A stretch of DNA of 64,000 nucleotides. Origin: Gammaproteobacteria bacterium. Its GTDB lineage: Bacteria; Pseudomonadota; Gammaproteobacteria; Pseudomonadales; Pseudohongiellaceae. The notes below the pieces were generated by a model. That model was not told the origin of the DNA, did not search any database, and saw nothing but the letters and a program-made list of their open reading frames with translations. The stretch lies in contig JAJFKE010000023.1 in the NCBI GenBank assembly GCA_021773355.1, positions 496,001-560,000 of the forward strand, written 5' to 3'. Positions 17,643-26,963 of the stretch are shown piece after piece. Position 1 is the first letter of the stretch; each line of letters begins with the position of its first letter. The position numbers were made by a program, and so were the translations under genes.

Positions 17643-20291
17643 CTATCCAGCTATCAACTTGTTAACAACAAACGGCATAATTCCCCCGCTATTGAAATAC
17701 TGAACCTCTAGCTCTGTGTCCAGCCGACACAGCAACTCGCAAGACTGTAGCGTTTGATCAGGATACTTCACTTCCATGGTCACAGTCATGCCTGCCGAGA
17801 CTGATGTCAGCCCAGTAAGGCTAATTTGTTCATTACCACTTAGCTTCAGTGTCCGGCGATCAACACCATCGACAAACTGTAGTGGTAACACACCCATGCC
17901 AGCCAGGTTCGAACGGTGAATACGCTCAAAACTCTCGGCAATAACGGCACGCACACCCAGCAATCGAGTGCCCTTTGCCGCCCAGTCGCGACTGGAACCG
18001 GTGCCGTATTCTTTTCCGGCTACTATTACTAATGCTGTATTATTTTGCAGATATTGCATGGCCGCATCATAAATTGGCAACGCCTCTGTCTTTCCAGCGA
18101 GGTGGGTGTAACCGCCTTCAATCCCAGCCAGCATTTCATTCTTGATACGAATATTGGCAAAAGTCCCGCGCATCATCACTTCGTGATTACCACGTCGGGA
18201 ACCGTAGGAATTGAACTGCTGTTTCTCTATTCCATGGGACTTCAAATAGTCTCCCGCCGGGCTGTTCTCGGCAATAGAACCGGCAGGAGATATATGGTCG
18301 GTGGTAACGGAGTCACCCAGTAGGGCCAATATATTTGCGGATAGAATATCACCTCCGCTATCGGTAAGTGATGGATCTAAAAAGGGAGGATTGCGAATGT
18401 AAGTTGAATTTTCATCCCAACTGTAGGTGTTCTCTGGCTCTATTGGCAGGCTATTCCATTCTTCATCACCATCGAAAACTTCGCTGTAACCGGCATCGAA
18501 CATTTGCCTGCGCACCAGTTTTACTGCCTCGGCAATTTCTTTGTTGCTAGGCCAAATATCTTTTAGATAGATGGGCTCGCCGGACTCATTCTCGCCCAGG
18601 GCTTCTTTGCTGATATCGATATTCACTGTACCTGCCAAGGCGTAGGCAACGACCAAGGGGGGTGATGCTAACCAATTCGCCTTTACTCGCTGATGAATTC
18701 GCCCCTCGAAGTTTCTGTTTCCAGAGAGCACCGAACAAACCGCGAGATTACTCTCGGCAATCGTGGCATCTATGGCCGGTGGCAGTGGACCAGAATTTCC
18801 AATACAGGTCGTGCAACCATAACCCACCAGATTAAATCCCAATTCATCCAATGCGCTTTGCAACCCAGCCTGTTGCAGATAATCTGAAACTACCTTGGAC
18901 CCGGGCGCGAGTGAGGTTTTAACCCAAGGCTTTCTCTGCAGACCTTTAGCCAAGGCCTTCTTCGCCAACAAACCGGCGGCCATCATCACATCGGGGTTCG
19001 ATGTATTGGTGCAGGAAGTGATTGCGGCTATTACTACTGCCCCCTCTTCCAGTTCATAGTCCTCATTCTCCACTGCTGCTGATTTTGCTGTTGTAATATC
19101 GAATTCTTTTTTGAATCGGGTCGCAAGCTCCGTAACGGGTACACGATCCTGAGGTCGTTTCGGACCGGCCAGACAGGGCACCACCTCGTCCATGTGCAAA
19201 CACAGCTTGCTGCTGTATTGAACCTGGTCATCGTCACGGCGCCACAATCCCTGTGCCTTGCTGTAGGCTTCGACCAGTTCTAAAGTCTCAGGCTCTCTGC
19301 CAGTCAACGAAAGATAGTCTAAGGTTTTTTGATCCACTGCAAAAAAGCTGCACGTGGCACCATACTCAGGAGTCATGTTGGCAATGGTGGCACGATCAGC
19401 TAGGGTCAAGTTATCTAAACCAGAGCCGTAAAATTCGACAAACTTACTCACCACTCCATGGTCTCGTAACATTTCGGTAATAGTAAGCACGAGGTCAGTC
19501 GCTGTTATACCCTCCGTCAAGGTTCCTTCTAGTTTGAAACCAACTACCTGCGGAATATTCATAGATAAGGGCTGCCCGAGCATCGCGGCCTCAGCCTCTA
19601 TACCGCCAACGCCCCAACCCAAAACGGCGAGAGCATTGATCATGGTGGTGTGACTATCTGTGCCAACCAATGTGTCTGGATAGGCGAATAACTCACCGTC
19701 GATGTCGCCCTGCCATACCGACTTGGCCAAGTACTCCAGATTAACCTGATGACAAATGCCGGTACCCGGTGGTACTACACGAAAGTTAGCAAAGGCGGTC
19801 TGCCCCCAACGCAGAAACTGGTAGCGTTCGCGGTTGCGTTCCATCTCAATCTTTACATTGTCACGGTAGGCCGAATCGACGGCAAATTTGTCCACCATGA
19901 CAGAATGGTCAATCACCAGATCCACTGGATTGCTTGGATTAATGAGGGTTGGATCCTTTCCCGCCCTGGCTACTGCGTCGCGCATGGCGGCGAGGTCCAC
20001 CACCGCGGGAACGCCTGTAAAATCTTGCATCAACACCCGCACAGGCAGGAACATGATTTCTTCGCTGCTATGCTGCGAGTTCTGCCAATCAAGGAGTTTT
20101 TCAATGTGTTCGTTACTTACAGCCTCGTTATCGAAGTGACGCAGTAAATTTTCCAGCAAGATCTTAATGGAAATAGGCAGGTTTTCGGCTGACCCATGAC
20201 CCAGTTGCTGCAATGAACTTAGACTAAAGTACTTGTATTTCGTGGCGCCAACGCTTAGTTCGCGAATACTCTCACTGCGTAGATTACTGAT
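17643..20291 (-). CDS. acnA: Aconitate hydratase A
   Basis: Converts citrate to isocitrate through cis-aconitate in the TCA cycle. AcnA/IRP-type hallmarks are visible: RVLMQDFTGVPAVVDLAAMR, GTDSHTTMINALAVLGWGVG, the cluster cysteine in ITSCTNTSNPDV and the pair in GYGCTTCIGNSGPL, then the swivel domain with GKEYGTGSSRDWAAKG. No ATG, GTG or TTG gives a full N-terminus: the first standard start (TTG 20213) lacks a ribosome site and would cut about 26 conserved residues. The frame is open upstream, and an ATC at 20291 preceded by GAGGTGA would give an 882-residue protein starting (M)SNLRSES, close to the 891 residues of E. coli AcnA. I use that start. Confidence 0.93.
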   Translation of the reverse strand: MSNLRSESIRELSVGATKYKYFSLSSLQQLGHGSAENLPISIKILLENLLRHFDNEAVSNEHIEKLLDWQNSQHSSEEIMFLPVRVLMQDFTGVPAVVDLAAMRDAVARAGKDPTLINPSNPVDLVIDHSVMVDKFAVDSAYRDNVKIEMERNRERYQFLRWGQTAFANFRVVPPGTGICHQVNLEYLAKSVWQGDIDGELFAYPDTLVGTDSHTTMINALAVLGWGVGGIEAEAAMLGQPLSMNIPQVVGFKLEGTLTEGITATDLVLTITEMLRDHGVVSKFVEFYGSGLDNLTLADRATIANMTPEYGATCSFFAVDQKTLDYLSLTGREPETLELVEAYSKAQGLWRRDDDQVQYSSKLCLHMDEVVPCLAGPKRPQDRVPVTELATRFKKEFDITTAKSAAVENEDYELEEGAVVIAAITSCTNTSNPDVMMAAGLLAKKALAKGLQRKPWVKTSLAPGSKVVSDYLQQAGLQSALDELGFNLVGYGCTTCIGNSGPLPPAIDATIAESNLAVCSVLSGNRNFEGRIHQRVKANWLASPPLVVAYALAGTVNIDISKEALGENESGEPIYLKDIWPSNKEIAEAVKLVRRQMFDAGYSEVFDGDEEWNSLPIEPENTYSWDENSTYIRNPPFLDPSLTDSGGDILSANILALLGDSVTTDHISPAGSIAENSPAGDYLKSHGIEKQQFNSYGSRRGNHEVMMRGTFANIRIKNEMLAGIEGGYTHLAGKTEALPIYDAAMQYLQNNTALVIVAGKEYGTGSSRDWAAKGTRLLGVRAVIAESFERIHRSNLAGMGVLPLQFVDGVDRRTLKLSGNEQISLTGLTSVSAGMTVTMEVKYPDQTLQSCELLCRLDTELEVQYFNSGGIMPFVVNKLIAG

Positions 20292-20302
20292 GGTGTCACC
20301 TC
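20289..20302 (-). promoter_or_regulatory. Ribosome-binding site and AUC start codon of acnA
   Basis: The minus strand reads GAGGTGACACCATC: a seven-base GAGGTGA match to the anti-Shine-Dalgarno, with 7 bases between GAGG and the ATC codon. The in-frame translation continues into the conserved AcnA N-terminus, and the frame is closed by TAG about 50 bases further upstream. Confidence 0.6.
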
Positions 20303-20439
20303 GGAATTGCCATAAGTGGAAATTGTGTTCATCCTATCTGGATGTCCATTTTTATTCTTCCTGTTTTGAGAAATTAATCTGGACTCTCTCGGTCAACTGT
20401 AATTCAATCAAACCATATACTAAAATCAGGACCTCAACT

Positions 20440-20832
20440 ATGCGATCTTTCTTCCCCCGTAAAAACCCATCACCTAGGGGACAGCTGCTATTCTCCCTCG
20501 TCATTGTGAGCTTGTTTCTTGGCTCTGACCTCTCTCTCAGTAACGCTCAAGAAGCAGCAGCAGACGAAAGTTTCTTTATGTTTAACGCACTGTGGTTCAA
20601 ACAAGACGGAGGCGCCGCCAAATACGGCGAGTACCTGCAGGCTGCAGGGTCATTTGTGGCTAAATACGGCGGAAAGTCTGACGCCTCCTACGCCCCTGCC
20701 CAGGCTTTGATCGGCGAGTTTGATGCTGATTTGGTGTTTCTGGTTGAGTGGCCAAACTTTGCAGCCTTCACCAGCCTGATCCAGGATCCGGGCTATCAGG
20801 CTCAGTCATTTACGCGAAGAAGCTATTTCTAA
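20440..20832 (+). CDS. Secreted DUF1330-family protein
   Basis: A 130-residue protein. Start ATG 20440 is preceded by AGGA; a longer frame upstream overlaps acnA and is not expected to be translated. An N-terminal signal peptide (about 15-38, LLFSLVIVSLFLGSDLSLS) is followed by a DUF1330 ferredoxin-like fold: FNALWFKQDGGAAKYGEYL, GEFDADLVFLVEWPNF and a C-terminal PGYQAQSFTRRSYF-type tail. The family's biochemical role is unknown. It is divergent from acnA across a 148-bp gap and convergent with DUF1415. Confidence 0.8.
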   Translation: MRSFFPRKNPSPRGQLLFSLVIVSLFLGSDLSLSNAQEAAADESFFMFNALWFKQDGGAAKYGEYLQAAGSFVAKYGGKSDASYAPAQALIGEFDADLVFLVEWPNFAAFTSLIQDPGYQAQSFTRRSYF

Positions 20833-20882
20833 CTCCCTGCTGATTCGATTTGACAAGTTATAGGCTGAGTCCGACTTATCTC

Positions 20883-21422
20883 TTAATAACAGTTTTGCAA
20901 GATTGACTGTAATTTGAGTTTACCCATTTTCCGCATTAATTCGATGTTGCGTTTGGGAATTTGCGCGACATCTTGATAAGTGGCTATTTCCCTTTCCATA
21001 CTCGCCTCTCGCAGAAGATGTAATAGAGGGTAAGGCGAGCGGTTACTGTAATTCTCTGCATCGTCTTCAGCCGTATCGGCGAATTGGTATTGCGGGTGAA
21101 AACTCGCTATCTGATAAATACCCCACAGGTTCAATTGCTCTATTAATGCATCTGCCAAATCCAGGAACTGATTGTAATCATCAAAATTCTGCAAAACATC
21201 TGGATGAACTATTAGTGTGGTTTCAATATCCGCATCTTCATTCAGCAATAGAAGCTCTTGTTGCACATCAGCTAACAGCTGTTCTTCGGTTTTAGCCAGG
21301 CTATGTCTGAAACGAACTCTACCTTTAACAAGCTCACGTTTCGCGAAAGGACAGAGGTTTAGCTCTATAACGAAAGATTCCAGCCAATGTCGAATCGAAT
21401 CAATAATTTTATTTTCTTGCAA
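20883..21422 (-). CDS. DUF1415 family protein
   Basis: A cytoplasmic protein of 179 residues in the DUF1415 family, recognisable by ELNLCPFAKRELVKGRVRF near the N-terminus and by FHPQYQFADTAEDDAENYSN with SPYPLLHLLRE in the middle. I chose TTG 21422 because AGGGGA sits six bases upstream and the family motif begins shortly after; a TTG at 21485 would only add unconserved residues. It follows the MsbA-like exporter gene by 76 bp on the same strand. The family has no assigned function. Confidence 0.85.
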   Translation of the reverse strand: MQENKIIDSIRHWLESFVIELNLCPFAKRELVKGRVRFRHSLAKTEEQLLADVQQELLLLNEDADIETTLIVHPDVLQNFDDYNQFLDLADALIEQLNLWGIYQIASFHPQYQFADTAEDDAENYSNRSPYPLLHLLREASMEREIATYQDVAQIPKRNIELMRKMGKLKLQSILQNCY

Positions 21423-21498
21423 CCAGATTCCCCTGCAAGCGGAATAATAACTGTTGACCGTGACAGTCTGTGAAAAACCCGCCAATTAACCTAACTTG

Positions 21499-23271
21499 CT
21501 AATTAACCAAAATCGCTTTCTCAGCATTCGGCGAGAATTGCAGGCTTGCCAAGTTAGCGTACAACTTACAGTCCCGCAGTAACTCCTGATGAGAACCCTG
21601 CGCGATAAGTTGCCCGGCTTCCAACACGACAATTCTGTTCACGTTCATCACAGTTGCCAGTCGGTGAGCAATAACCAGCGAAGTGCGGTTGGCCATTAAC
21701 TTCTCTAGTGCCATCTGCACCTTACGCTCACTCTCAGCATCCAATGCACTGGTCGCTTCATCAAGCAGGAGAATTTCAGGGTCTTTCAAGATGGCTCTGG
21801 CGATTGCGATTCGCTGCTTCTGCCCACCGGAAAGACGTATTCCAGATTCCCCCAAGTAACTGTCATAGCCTTCGGGTAATTTTTCAATAAATTCACTAGC
21901 AAACGCCGACTCGGCGGCTTCTCGCACCTCCTCTTCGCTGGCATCGGGCCTGCCATAACGAATATTCTCCCAGACATTGCCGGTAAACATGGTCGGTTGT
22001 TGCGAAACTATTGCTATATGGCTGCGCAGTTCTTGAGGATCTAGCTCCCTAATATCAACGCCATCTAGCGACAAACTGCCAGACTGCGGATCATAGAAGC
22101 GCAGCACCAGATCGAATAGTGTCGACTTACCGGCTCCTGAAGGCCCAACAAGTGCGACACTCTCTCCCGGTTGAATTAACAAGCTGACTTTATTGAGAGC
22201 CGGTATTTCCAACCGCGAAGAATAGGCAAAGGTTACCTCTGAAAGAGCAAGTGATCCTTTAAACTGGCCATTAAGGTGGCGTGGATTTTCCGGTGCTTGA
22301 ATTTCATTGTTCGCTTCCAGCAATTCCATCAGCCGCTCCATCGCCCCGGCGGCTCTTTGTAATTCACTAATAACCTGACTTATTGCACCCACAGCAGCTG
22401 CCACTAAAACCGCGTAGACGACAAAGGCAGTCAAATCGCCGGCTGACATTGTCCCGTTTATAACATCCTGCCCTCCCACCCAGATCATTATTGCCACCGC
22501 AGCAAAAACCAAAGTCATCACTATGGTAATAAGAATTGAGCGCATCATGATGCGACGCAGAGCAACGGTAAATGCCGTCTCTACATGATTTGAGAATTGT
22601 CGATCGTCATGGCCTTGATGATTATAAGCCTGCACCGTTTTAATTTGCTGGATGCTCTCCCCGACATAGGCGCCTACATTCGCGATTTCATCCTGACTGC
22701 TGCGAGACAAGCGCCTTACTTTGCGACCGAAGAATAAAATAGGACCAATCACCAGAGGAATACAAATCATCACCACGCTGGTGAGTTTTGGGTTGGTGAT
22801 AAACAGAAAAACTGTACCGCCCACAAGCATCAATAAATTGCGCAGCGCAATGGAAGCAGAGGAGCCAATGACAGATTGGATTAAGGTTGTATCTGTGGTG
22901 ATTCGTGATTGAATTTCGCCACTGAGATTGTCTTCAAAATAACCGGGATGCAGATCAATAATATGAGAATAAACCGCCTTGCGAATGTCCGCAGTAACTC
23001 TCTCGCCCAACCAAGACATCCAGTAAAATCTGGCGAAAGTGCCTACGGCCTGCAGCACGGCGACGATCAAGAAACCAAGAATGGCCGTGTTAAGAGAGTC
23101 GTTTGAGCCCTCGACGAACCCGCTATCCACTATGATTCTAACGTACTGCACCAGACCCAGTGTCAAGCCAGCGGTAAACACCAGCGCCACTGCTGCGATG
23201 GTGATTTGCTTCTTATAGGGTTTTAAAAACGCGGCGGCTTTGATTAAAACAGAGGTGCTGGATTTTGGCAT
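21499..23271 (-). CDS. ABC exporter, MsbA-like fused transmembrane and ATPase
   Basis: A 590-residue half-transporter. Six membrane helices fill about residues 18-320 (type IV exporter fold, with WLGERVTADIRKAVYSHI and GEIQSRITTDTTLIQ coupling motifs). The ATPase follows with Walker A GPSGAGKST, Q-loop VSQQPTMFTGNVWENIRYG, signature LSGGQKQRIAIARAIL, Walker B ILLLDEATSALD and H-loop AHRLATV. The length and motifs match the MsbA/multidrug exporter group that works as a homodimer. A role in lipid or drug flipping is a family inference. It may be co-transcribed with the DUF1415 gene. Confidence 0.92.
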   Translation of the reverse strand: MPKSSTSVLIKAAAFLKPYKKQITIAAVALVFTAGLTLGLVQYVRIIVDSGFVEGSNDSLNTAILGFLIVAVLQAVGTFARFYWMSWLGERVTADIRKAVYSHIIDLHPGYFEDNLSGEIQSRITTDTTLIQSVIGSSASIALRNLLMLVGGTVFLFITNPKLTSVVMICIPLVIGPILFFGRKVRRLSRSSQDEIANVGAYVGESIQQIKTVQAYNHQGHDDRQFSNHVETAFTVALRRIMMRSILITIVMTLVFAAVAIMIWVGGQDVINGTMSAGDLTAFVVYAVLVAAAVGAISQVISELQRAAGAMERLMELLEANNEIQAPENPRHLNGQFKGSLALSEVTFAYSSRLEIPALNKVSLLIQPGESVALVGPSGAGKSTLFDLVLRFYDPQSGSLSLDGVDIRELDPQELRSHIAIVSQQPTMFTGNVWENIRYGRPDASEEEVREAAESAFASEFIEKLPEGYDSYLGESGIRLSGGQKQRIAIARAILKDPEILLLDEATSALDAESERKVQMALEKLMANRTSLVIAHRLATVMNVNRIVVLEAGQLIAQGSHQELLRDCKLYANLASLQFSPNAEKAILVN

Positions 23272-23418
23272 GGAGGCAATGTAGCAATTACTGTCATAAA
23301 AGCAAGGGAATAACCAACTCCATTACATTACTAATGACTAAATAGACACTGGGCCAACTAGTCGCGAATCTTAGCCAAACTATTTGTAAACAGCGGGCTT
23401 TAGAGGGCCAGGAATTAC

Positions 23419-23565
23419 TTAGTCAGACTTACTCGTTCTCCGCCGCTCACCCTCGCGTCGCTCTTGTTTACGACGCTCCTCGGCATGCCAATTTGCCGCA
23501 GTCTGGGAATTTCTACGATCTTGCTGACGGCGGCCATTGCTTATTCTTTTTTCTTCTACACTCAT
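23419..23565 (-). CDS. Small highly charged protein (48 residues)
   Basis: ATG 23565 follows a near-perfect Shine-Dalgarno (GGAGG, 7 bases upstream) and opens a 48-codon frame ending TAA. The product begins MSVEEKRISNGRRQQDRRNS and continues with repeated arginine, glutamate and glutamine (EERRKQERREGERRR), with one NWH in the middle. It is likely a charged helix that could bind nucleic acid or another protein. No family is recognised. It is divergent from the DUF1993 gene, with 139 bp between the starts. The strong ribosome site and lack of in-frame stops support it being real. Confidence 0.6.
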   Translation of the reverse strand: MSVEEKRISNGRRQQDRRNSQTAANWHAEERRKQERREGERRRTSKSD

Positions 23566-23704
23566 AGTAGGTCCTCCCTTAGGCGGATGCACCCTGATTA
23601 GAAGCCATCCGGTGTATCCGGGATGTCTAGACTACGTTAGAATCGCTCCTCTTTTCAATCGCCGATTTGGCACAGTATTCAATTTTTCTACTTTGAGGTT
23701 AATC

Positions 23705-24211
23705 ATGTCTTTGACTATGTATTCATGCTCCATCCCCTGCTTTATTCGAGCGCTTAGCAATCTATCCGCTATTTTAGAAAAAGGCGCGGCTCACGCCAGT
23801 GAGCACGAAATCGAACCCTCTATATTTGTTACAAGTCGCTTGTTTCCAAACATGTTCCCACTGTCTCGACAGGTGCAGATTGCCTGCGATGTGAGCAAAG
23901 GAGCCGCTGCCCGAATTTCCGGTGTTGAAGCACCAAGCTTTGAAGACAATGAAGCTAGCTTCGAAGAGTTGCAGCTGCGGATCAGCAACACCATTGCCTT
24001 TCTGGAGTCAGTCCCGGCAGAGAAGATTAATGGCACGGAGGAAAAAGCGATCAAGTTTCAGGCGGGGACATTCGAAGTGGATTTTACCGGTGCCAGTTAT
24101 CTAAGCATGTGGGCTTTGCCAAATCTGTACTTCCACGTCACCACCAGTTACAACATTCTTCGTCACAATGGCGTTGAATTAGGCAAACTTGACTACGTGG
24201 GCGCCCCTTAG
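23705..24211 (+). CDS. DUF1993 family protein
   Basis: A 168-residue protein of the DUF1993 family, which has a DinB-like four-helix bundle. Recognisable pieces are TMYSCSIPCFIRALSNLSAIL at the start, SRLFPNMFPLSRQVQIACD, and YLSMWALPNLYFHVTTSYNILRHNG at the end, the last with the His seen in DinB-like folds. ATG 23705 has GAGG seven bases upstream; a longer open frame starting at 23537 overlaps the divergent small gene and is rejected. Function is unknown. It ends shortly before a strong terminator hairpin. Confidence 0.85.
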   Translation: MSLTMYSCSIPCFIRALSNLSAILEKGAAHASEHEIEPSIFVTSRLFPNMFPLSRQVQIACDVSKGAAARISGVEAPSFEDNEASFEELQLRISNTIAFLESVPAEKINGTEEKAIKFQAGTFEVDFTGASYLSMWALPNLYFHVTTSYNILRHNGVELGKLDYVGAP

Positions 24212-24231
24212 TAGTTTCCTCCGAATCATTG

Positions 24232-24273
24232 GATCAATAGGGACCGCGGCTACGGCTTGCTTCCCTATTGATC
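24232..24273. terminator. Bidirectional terminator-like hairpin
   Basis: Perfect 12-bp arms (GATCAATAGGGA and TCCCTATTGATC) around an 18-base loop lie in the 76-bp gap between the convergent DUF1993 and M28 peptidase genes. The AT-rich arm bases can serve as short U-runs in both directions. Confidence 0.65.
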
Positions 24274-24287
24274 AATTCACTACAGGA

Positions 24288-25526
24288 CTAATCGCTTAAG
24301 GATGCACCGGTCAGCTTTGCAATCGCCGCAAGCGTTGTCTGGGCCGCATTCAAACCAAGACGAAAATCCTTGTCGGTAAAATTTGTCCAGACATCCAAGG
24401 GCGTGTGCCAGGTTGGATTCCAGCCGCCTCCGGTGTGAGCACCGCGCTCATTTTCACGCAGGCTGATAGAGGGCACTTCATTCATAAACGGCGTGGAGTC
24501 GGTATTGGTCATATGCGGTCCGACGGTCGCAGGATAGTCTGTGTTATAGGCATCTGCTGCTGCTTTAAAAACGAAGGCCAGGCGCATCGATTCATCGGCT
24601 AATTCAGATACGGATTGAAATTCTATATTCACATCCGCCTCTGCTCGTTGTTCACGACTCACTGTACCGTCAGCTCGGGGAGCACCATGATCCCATAACA
24701 TCATGTCGTGCTGAATCATGCCTAACCAACGCGGCTCTGGATAATTACCCGACCCCGGCGGGCTTTCCATTCCCTGCAAATCCTTGCGCTGCTCAACATA
24801 AGCTGTCGAACCATTAAGGCCAGTTTCTTCGTTATTCCACAGAGCAAAACGAATTGACCGCTCTGTTTCAACGCCAGGTGCACTGAAGAGTCGCGCCAAC
24901 TCCATTACCAGAGCCGTTCCTGATCCATCATCGTTAACCGCCTCGTTTACACCGTGGCCGTCCATGTGGGCACTGACGATATACATCTCATCTGGCCGTG
25001 TGCTGCCAATTTTTGTACAGTACACTTCCTGCCTGGGGCCATCGACTGGCTCTTCAGCATTAAGTAAGCGAATACGCTCATCTGGCTGCGCTTGCAAATC
25101 GCGATTCACGCCAGTCGCTGCTCTATACCCAAAAATAGAACTACCACCTGGACCACTGCCATTGCGCCCTACCAAGCCACCGGTAGGCGTAGTCAAATCC
25201 GGCGTTTCAGTAGAACGTGCACCACCAGTGCCACGAGGTCTTGTGGTAAATGTGTAATCCAAGCGTTCTACATTGCTGCAGCCATAGGAAATTAATTGCT
25301 GTTCTATCCAGTCGACCGCAGCGCGGTTGCGACTGGTTCCCTGCCGCCTGTCACCGAATTGCGTCAAGCCTTTCAAGGTGTTTTTGTAGCTTTCGAGTTC
25401 TAGTCGTGACACTAATTCTGCCACCGGGTCATCGCCGTCGCTCTGTTGGGCGAGAGCAATATGGCTGGTGCCAAATAAGGCGGCTGCAATGAAACAAGTG
25501 GTGATAGTGCGTGATTTGTAGGCCAT
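24288..25526 (-). CDS. Secreted M28-family zinc aminopeptidase
   Basis: A 412-residue exported metallopeptidase with a signal peptide (about 1-26, ending ALAQQ). The two-zinc M28 site is visible: His and Asp in SAHMDGHGVNEAVNDDGSG, the catalytic/bridging Glu pair in WNNEETGLNGS, an Asp in TNTDSTPFM and the final His in GAHTGGGWNPTWHTPLDVW. It probably removes N-terminal residues from peptides in the periplasm or outside the cell. An insert of about 60 residues rich in Gly, Thr and Pro separates the N-terminal part from the zinc site. It is convergent with DUF1993. Confidence 0.92.
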   Translation of the reverse strand: MAYKSRTITTCFIAAALFGTSHIALAQQSDGDDPVAELVSRLELESYKNTLKGLTQFGDRRQGTSRNRAAVDWIEQQLISYGCSNVERLDYTFTTRPRGTGGARSTETPDLTTPTGGLVGRNGSGPGGSSIFGYRAATGVNRDLQAQPDERIRLLNAEEPVDGPRQEVYCTKIGSTRPDEMYIVSAHMDGHGVNEAVNDDGSGTALVMELARLFSAPGVETERSIRFALWNNEETGLNGSTAYVEQRKDLQGMESPPGSGNYPEPRWLGMIQHDMMLWDHGAPRADGTVSREQRAEADVNIEFQSVSELADESMRLAFVFKAAADAYNTDYPATVGPHMTNTDSTPFMNEVPSISLRENERGAHTGGGWNPTWHTPLDVWTNFTDKDFRLGLNAAQTTLAAIAKLTGASLSD

Positions 25527-25670
25527 CGATGCTCCTGAACTTGTCGAAAAGAGGTAAGACTCGAATGATTAAGTAGTTGTTCTCTGAAGCACAAACAGTA
25601 ACTTTTGCCAGAATAAAATACAATCTGCAATACGCCTGAAATACTGTCCACTCGCGGCTCGCCGAGCCTC

Positions 25671-26894
25671 CTACTGTAGATTCGATGATAGCGCCTGTTT
25701 AACTGCCTTTTTGGCATACCAGTTGGCACCGGGTGATGCAGTGATGCCATGCAATAAGGCGCTCATCCACACTGCGTTAACTGCAAGTACTATGATGGCT
25801 TGACCAAACTCATGACCGATTTCCTCAGCCACCAGCAAAGCAAAAAGCGCAGTAGCTAATCCACGCGGTCCAAACCAGCCAAAGAACAACCTGGTTAACT
25901 TCGATGTGTCGGTACCAATTAATGAAATATAGATAGCCAGTGGTCGCACCAAGAAAAGGCTCAACAAAATATAGGAAGCGACAGGCCAACTCAATGCATT
26001 AAATGCCTCAGGCAAAAGACCAAGACCGATAAACAGAAAGGCCGCCCACACCAACATCTGACCTTCGCTCTCGGTAAACTCGTAGATAAACTTACAGTGA
26101 CCTACTACCAGATTGCCAAAAGTCAGCCCGGCGACGAAGGCAGCAATGAATCCATTGCCGCCGATTAATAGCGCAAACAGATAGGACGACCCCGCCAGAG
26201 CCAAGACCGCAATACCTTCATAGGTCGGTGCTGTCAGCTGTTTCGATTCGGCGTACAAAAACAATCTCGCGCCCACCCAACCCAGCGCCACACCGGCAAG
26301 CGGCCCCAGAACCACTTGGCTTAGACCGAAAATTACCCAGTTCATCTGTTCGCCTTCGGCTGCCTCCATGCCCATTATCAAACTGGCGAATAGCAAAATA
26401 ATAGGCAGGGCCATGCCATCATTCAGCCCACTCTCTACCGTAAGTGAAAGTCGCTCGCGTTCAGGCACGTTTTTGTTGCTAACCACTGCCTGACCAAGTG
26501 CCGCATCGGTAGGGGCGAGTATGGCTGCCATAAGTGCCAGCAGTGGTAGCGGCAAATCTGGAAATAACGGAATTGCCACAATCACACCGATCAAAATTGA
26601 AAGCGGCAAACCTATAAGCAACATTCGCATGGGCCAAATATGGTCTCTTCGCAGCGCCTTCAAATCAGATTGTGCAGCATCAAGAAACAGCAAAATAATC
26701 AAGGAAACTTCGGCGACCAGATCCAACATGCTTTCTGTGTTTTCAGGTCCCATGATGCTTGAGTTAGCGATGAGAACACCGAGGCCAAGAAATACCATGG
26801 GGGCGGTAATGATGCTGCTTGAGGCTCTATGTGCCACCATGCAGTAGGCAACAACACACATTAAAATAACCAATAGACCGAATTCCAAAGCCAA
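25671..26894 (-). CDS. Cation:proton antiporter, CPA1/NhaP-like
   Basis: A 407-residue, almost wholly hydrophobic inner-membrane protein with about 12 helices. The CPA1 ion-site signature is present: APTDAALGQAV in one discontinuous helix and ESGLNDGMALPIILL, whose ND pair is the proton/cation-binding motif; FGWFGPRGLATALFALLVAEE resembles the NhaP-type conserved arginine helix. It has no C-terminal TrkA domain, so it is a short form. It should exchange Na+ or K+ for H+. It is encoded 69 bp after the K+ channel gene on the same strand, forming an ion-homeostasis pair. Confidence 0.9.
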   Translation of the reverse strand: MALEFGLLVILMCVVAYCMVAHRASSSIITAPMVFLGLGVLIANSSIMGPENTESMLDLVAEVSLIILLFLDAAQSDLKALRRDHIWPMRMLLIGLPLSILIGVIVAIPLFPDLPLPLLALMAAILAPTDAALGQAVVSNKNVPERERLSLTVESGLNDGMALPIILLFASLIMGMEAAEGEQMNWVIFGLSQVVLGPLAGVALGWVGARLFLYAESKQLTAPTYEGIAVLALAGSSYLFALLIGGNGFIAAFVAGLTFGNLVVGHCKFIYEFTESEGQMLVWAAFLFIGLGLLPEAFNALSWPVASYILLSLFLVRPLAIYISLIGTDTSKLTRLFFGWFGPRGLATALFALLVAEEIGHEFGQAIIVLAVNAVWMSALLHGITASPGANWYAKKAVKQALSSNLQ

Positions 26895-26963
26895 AGCTCC
26901 CGTAGAGTATTTCCAAATTATTTATTTGCTAGCAAACACTAGTAATTCCGTGCCTATGCCCGA

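Noticed and set aside
20233..20832. A 199-codon frame giving a longer N-terminus to the DUF1330 protein
   Set aside because: It would overlap the acnA 5' end on the other strand, and the signal peptide fits the ATG at 20440 with AGGA upstream.
23668..23684. Possible sigma-54 promoter (TGGCAC) before DUF1993
   Set aside because: The -12 element is TCAA rather than TTGC.
23537..24211. Longer 224-residue start for the DUF1993 protein
   Set aside because: It overlaps the divergent small gene and its ribosome site; the DUF1993 fold begins at ATG 23705, which has GAGG.
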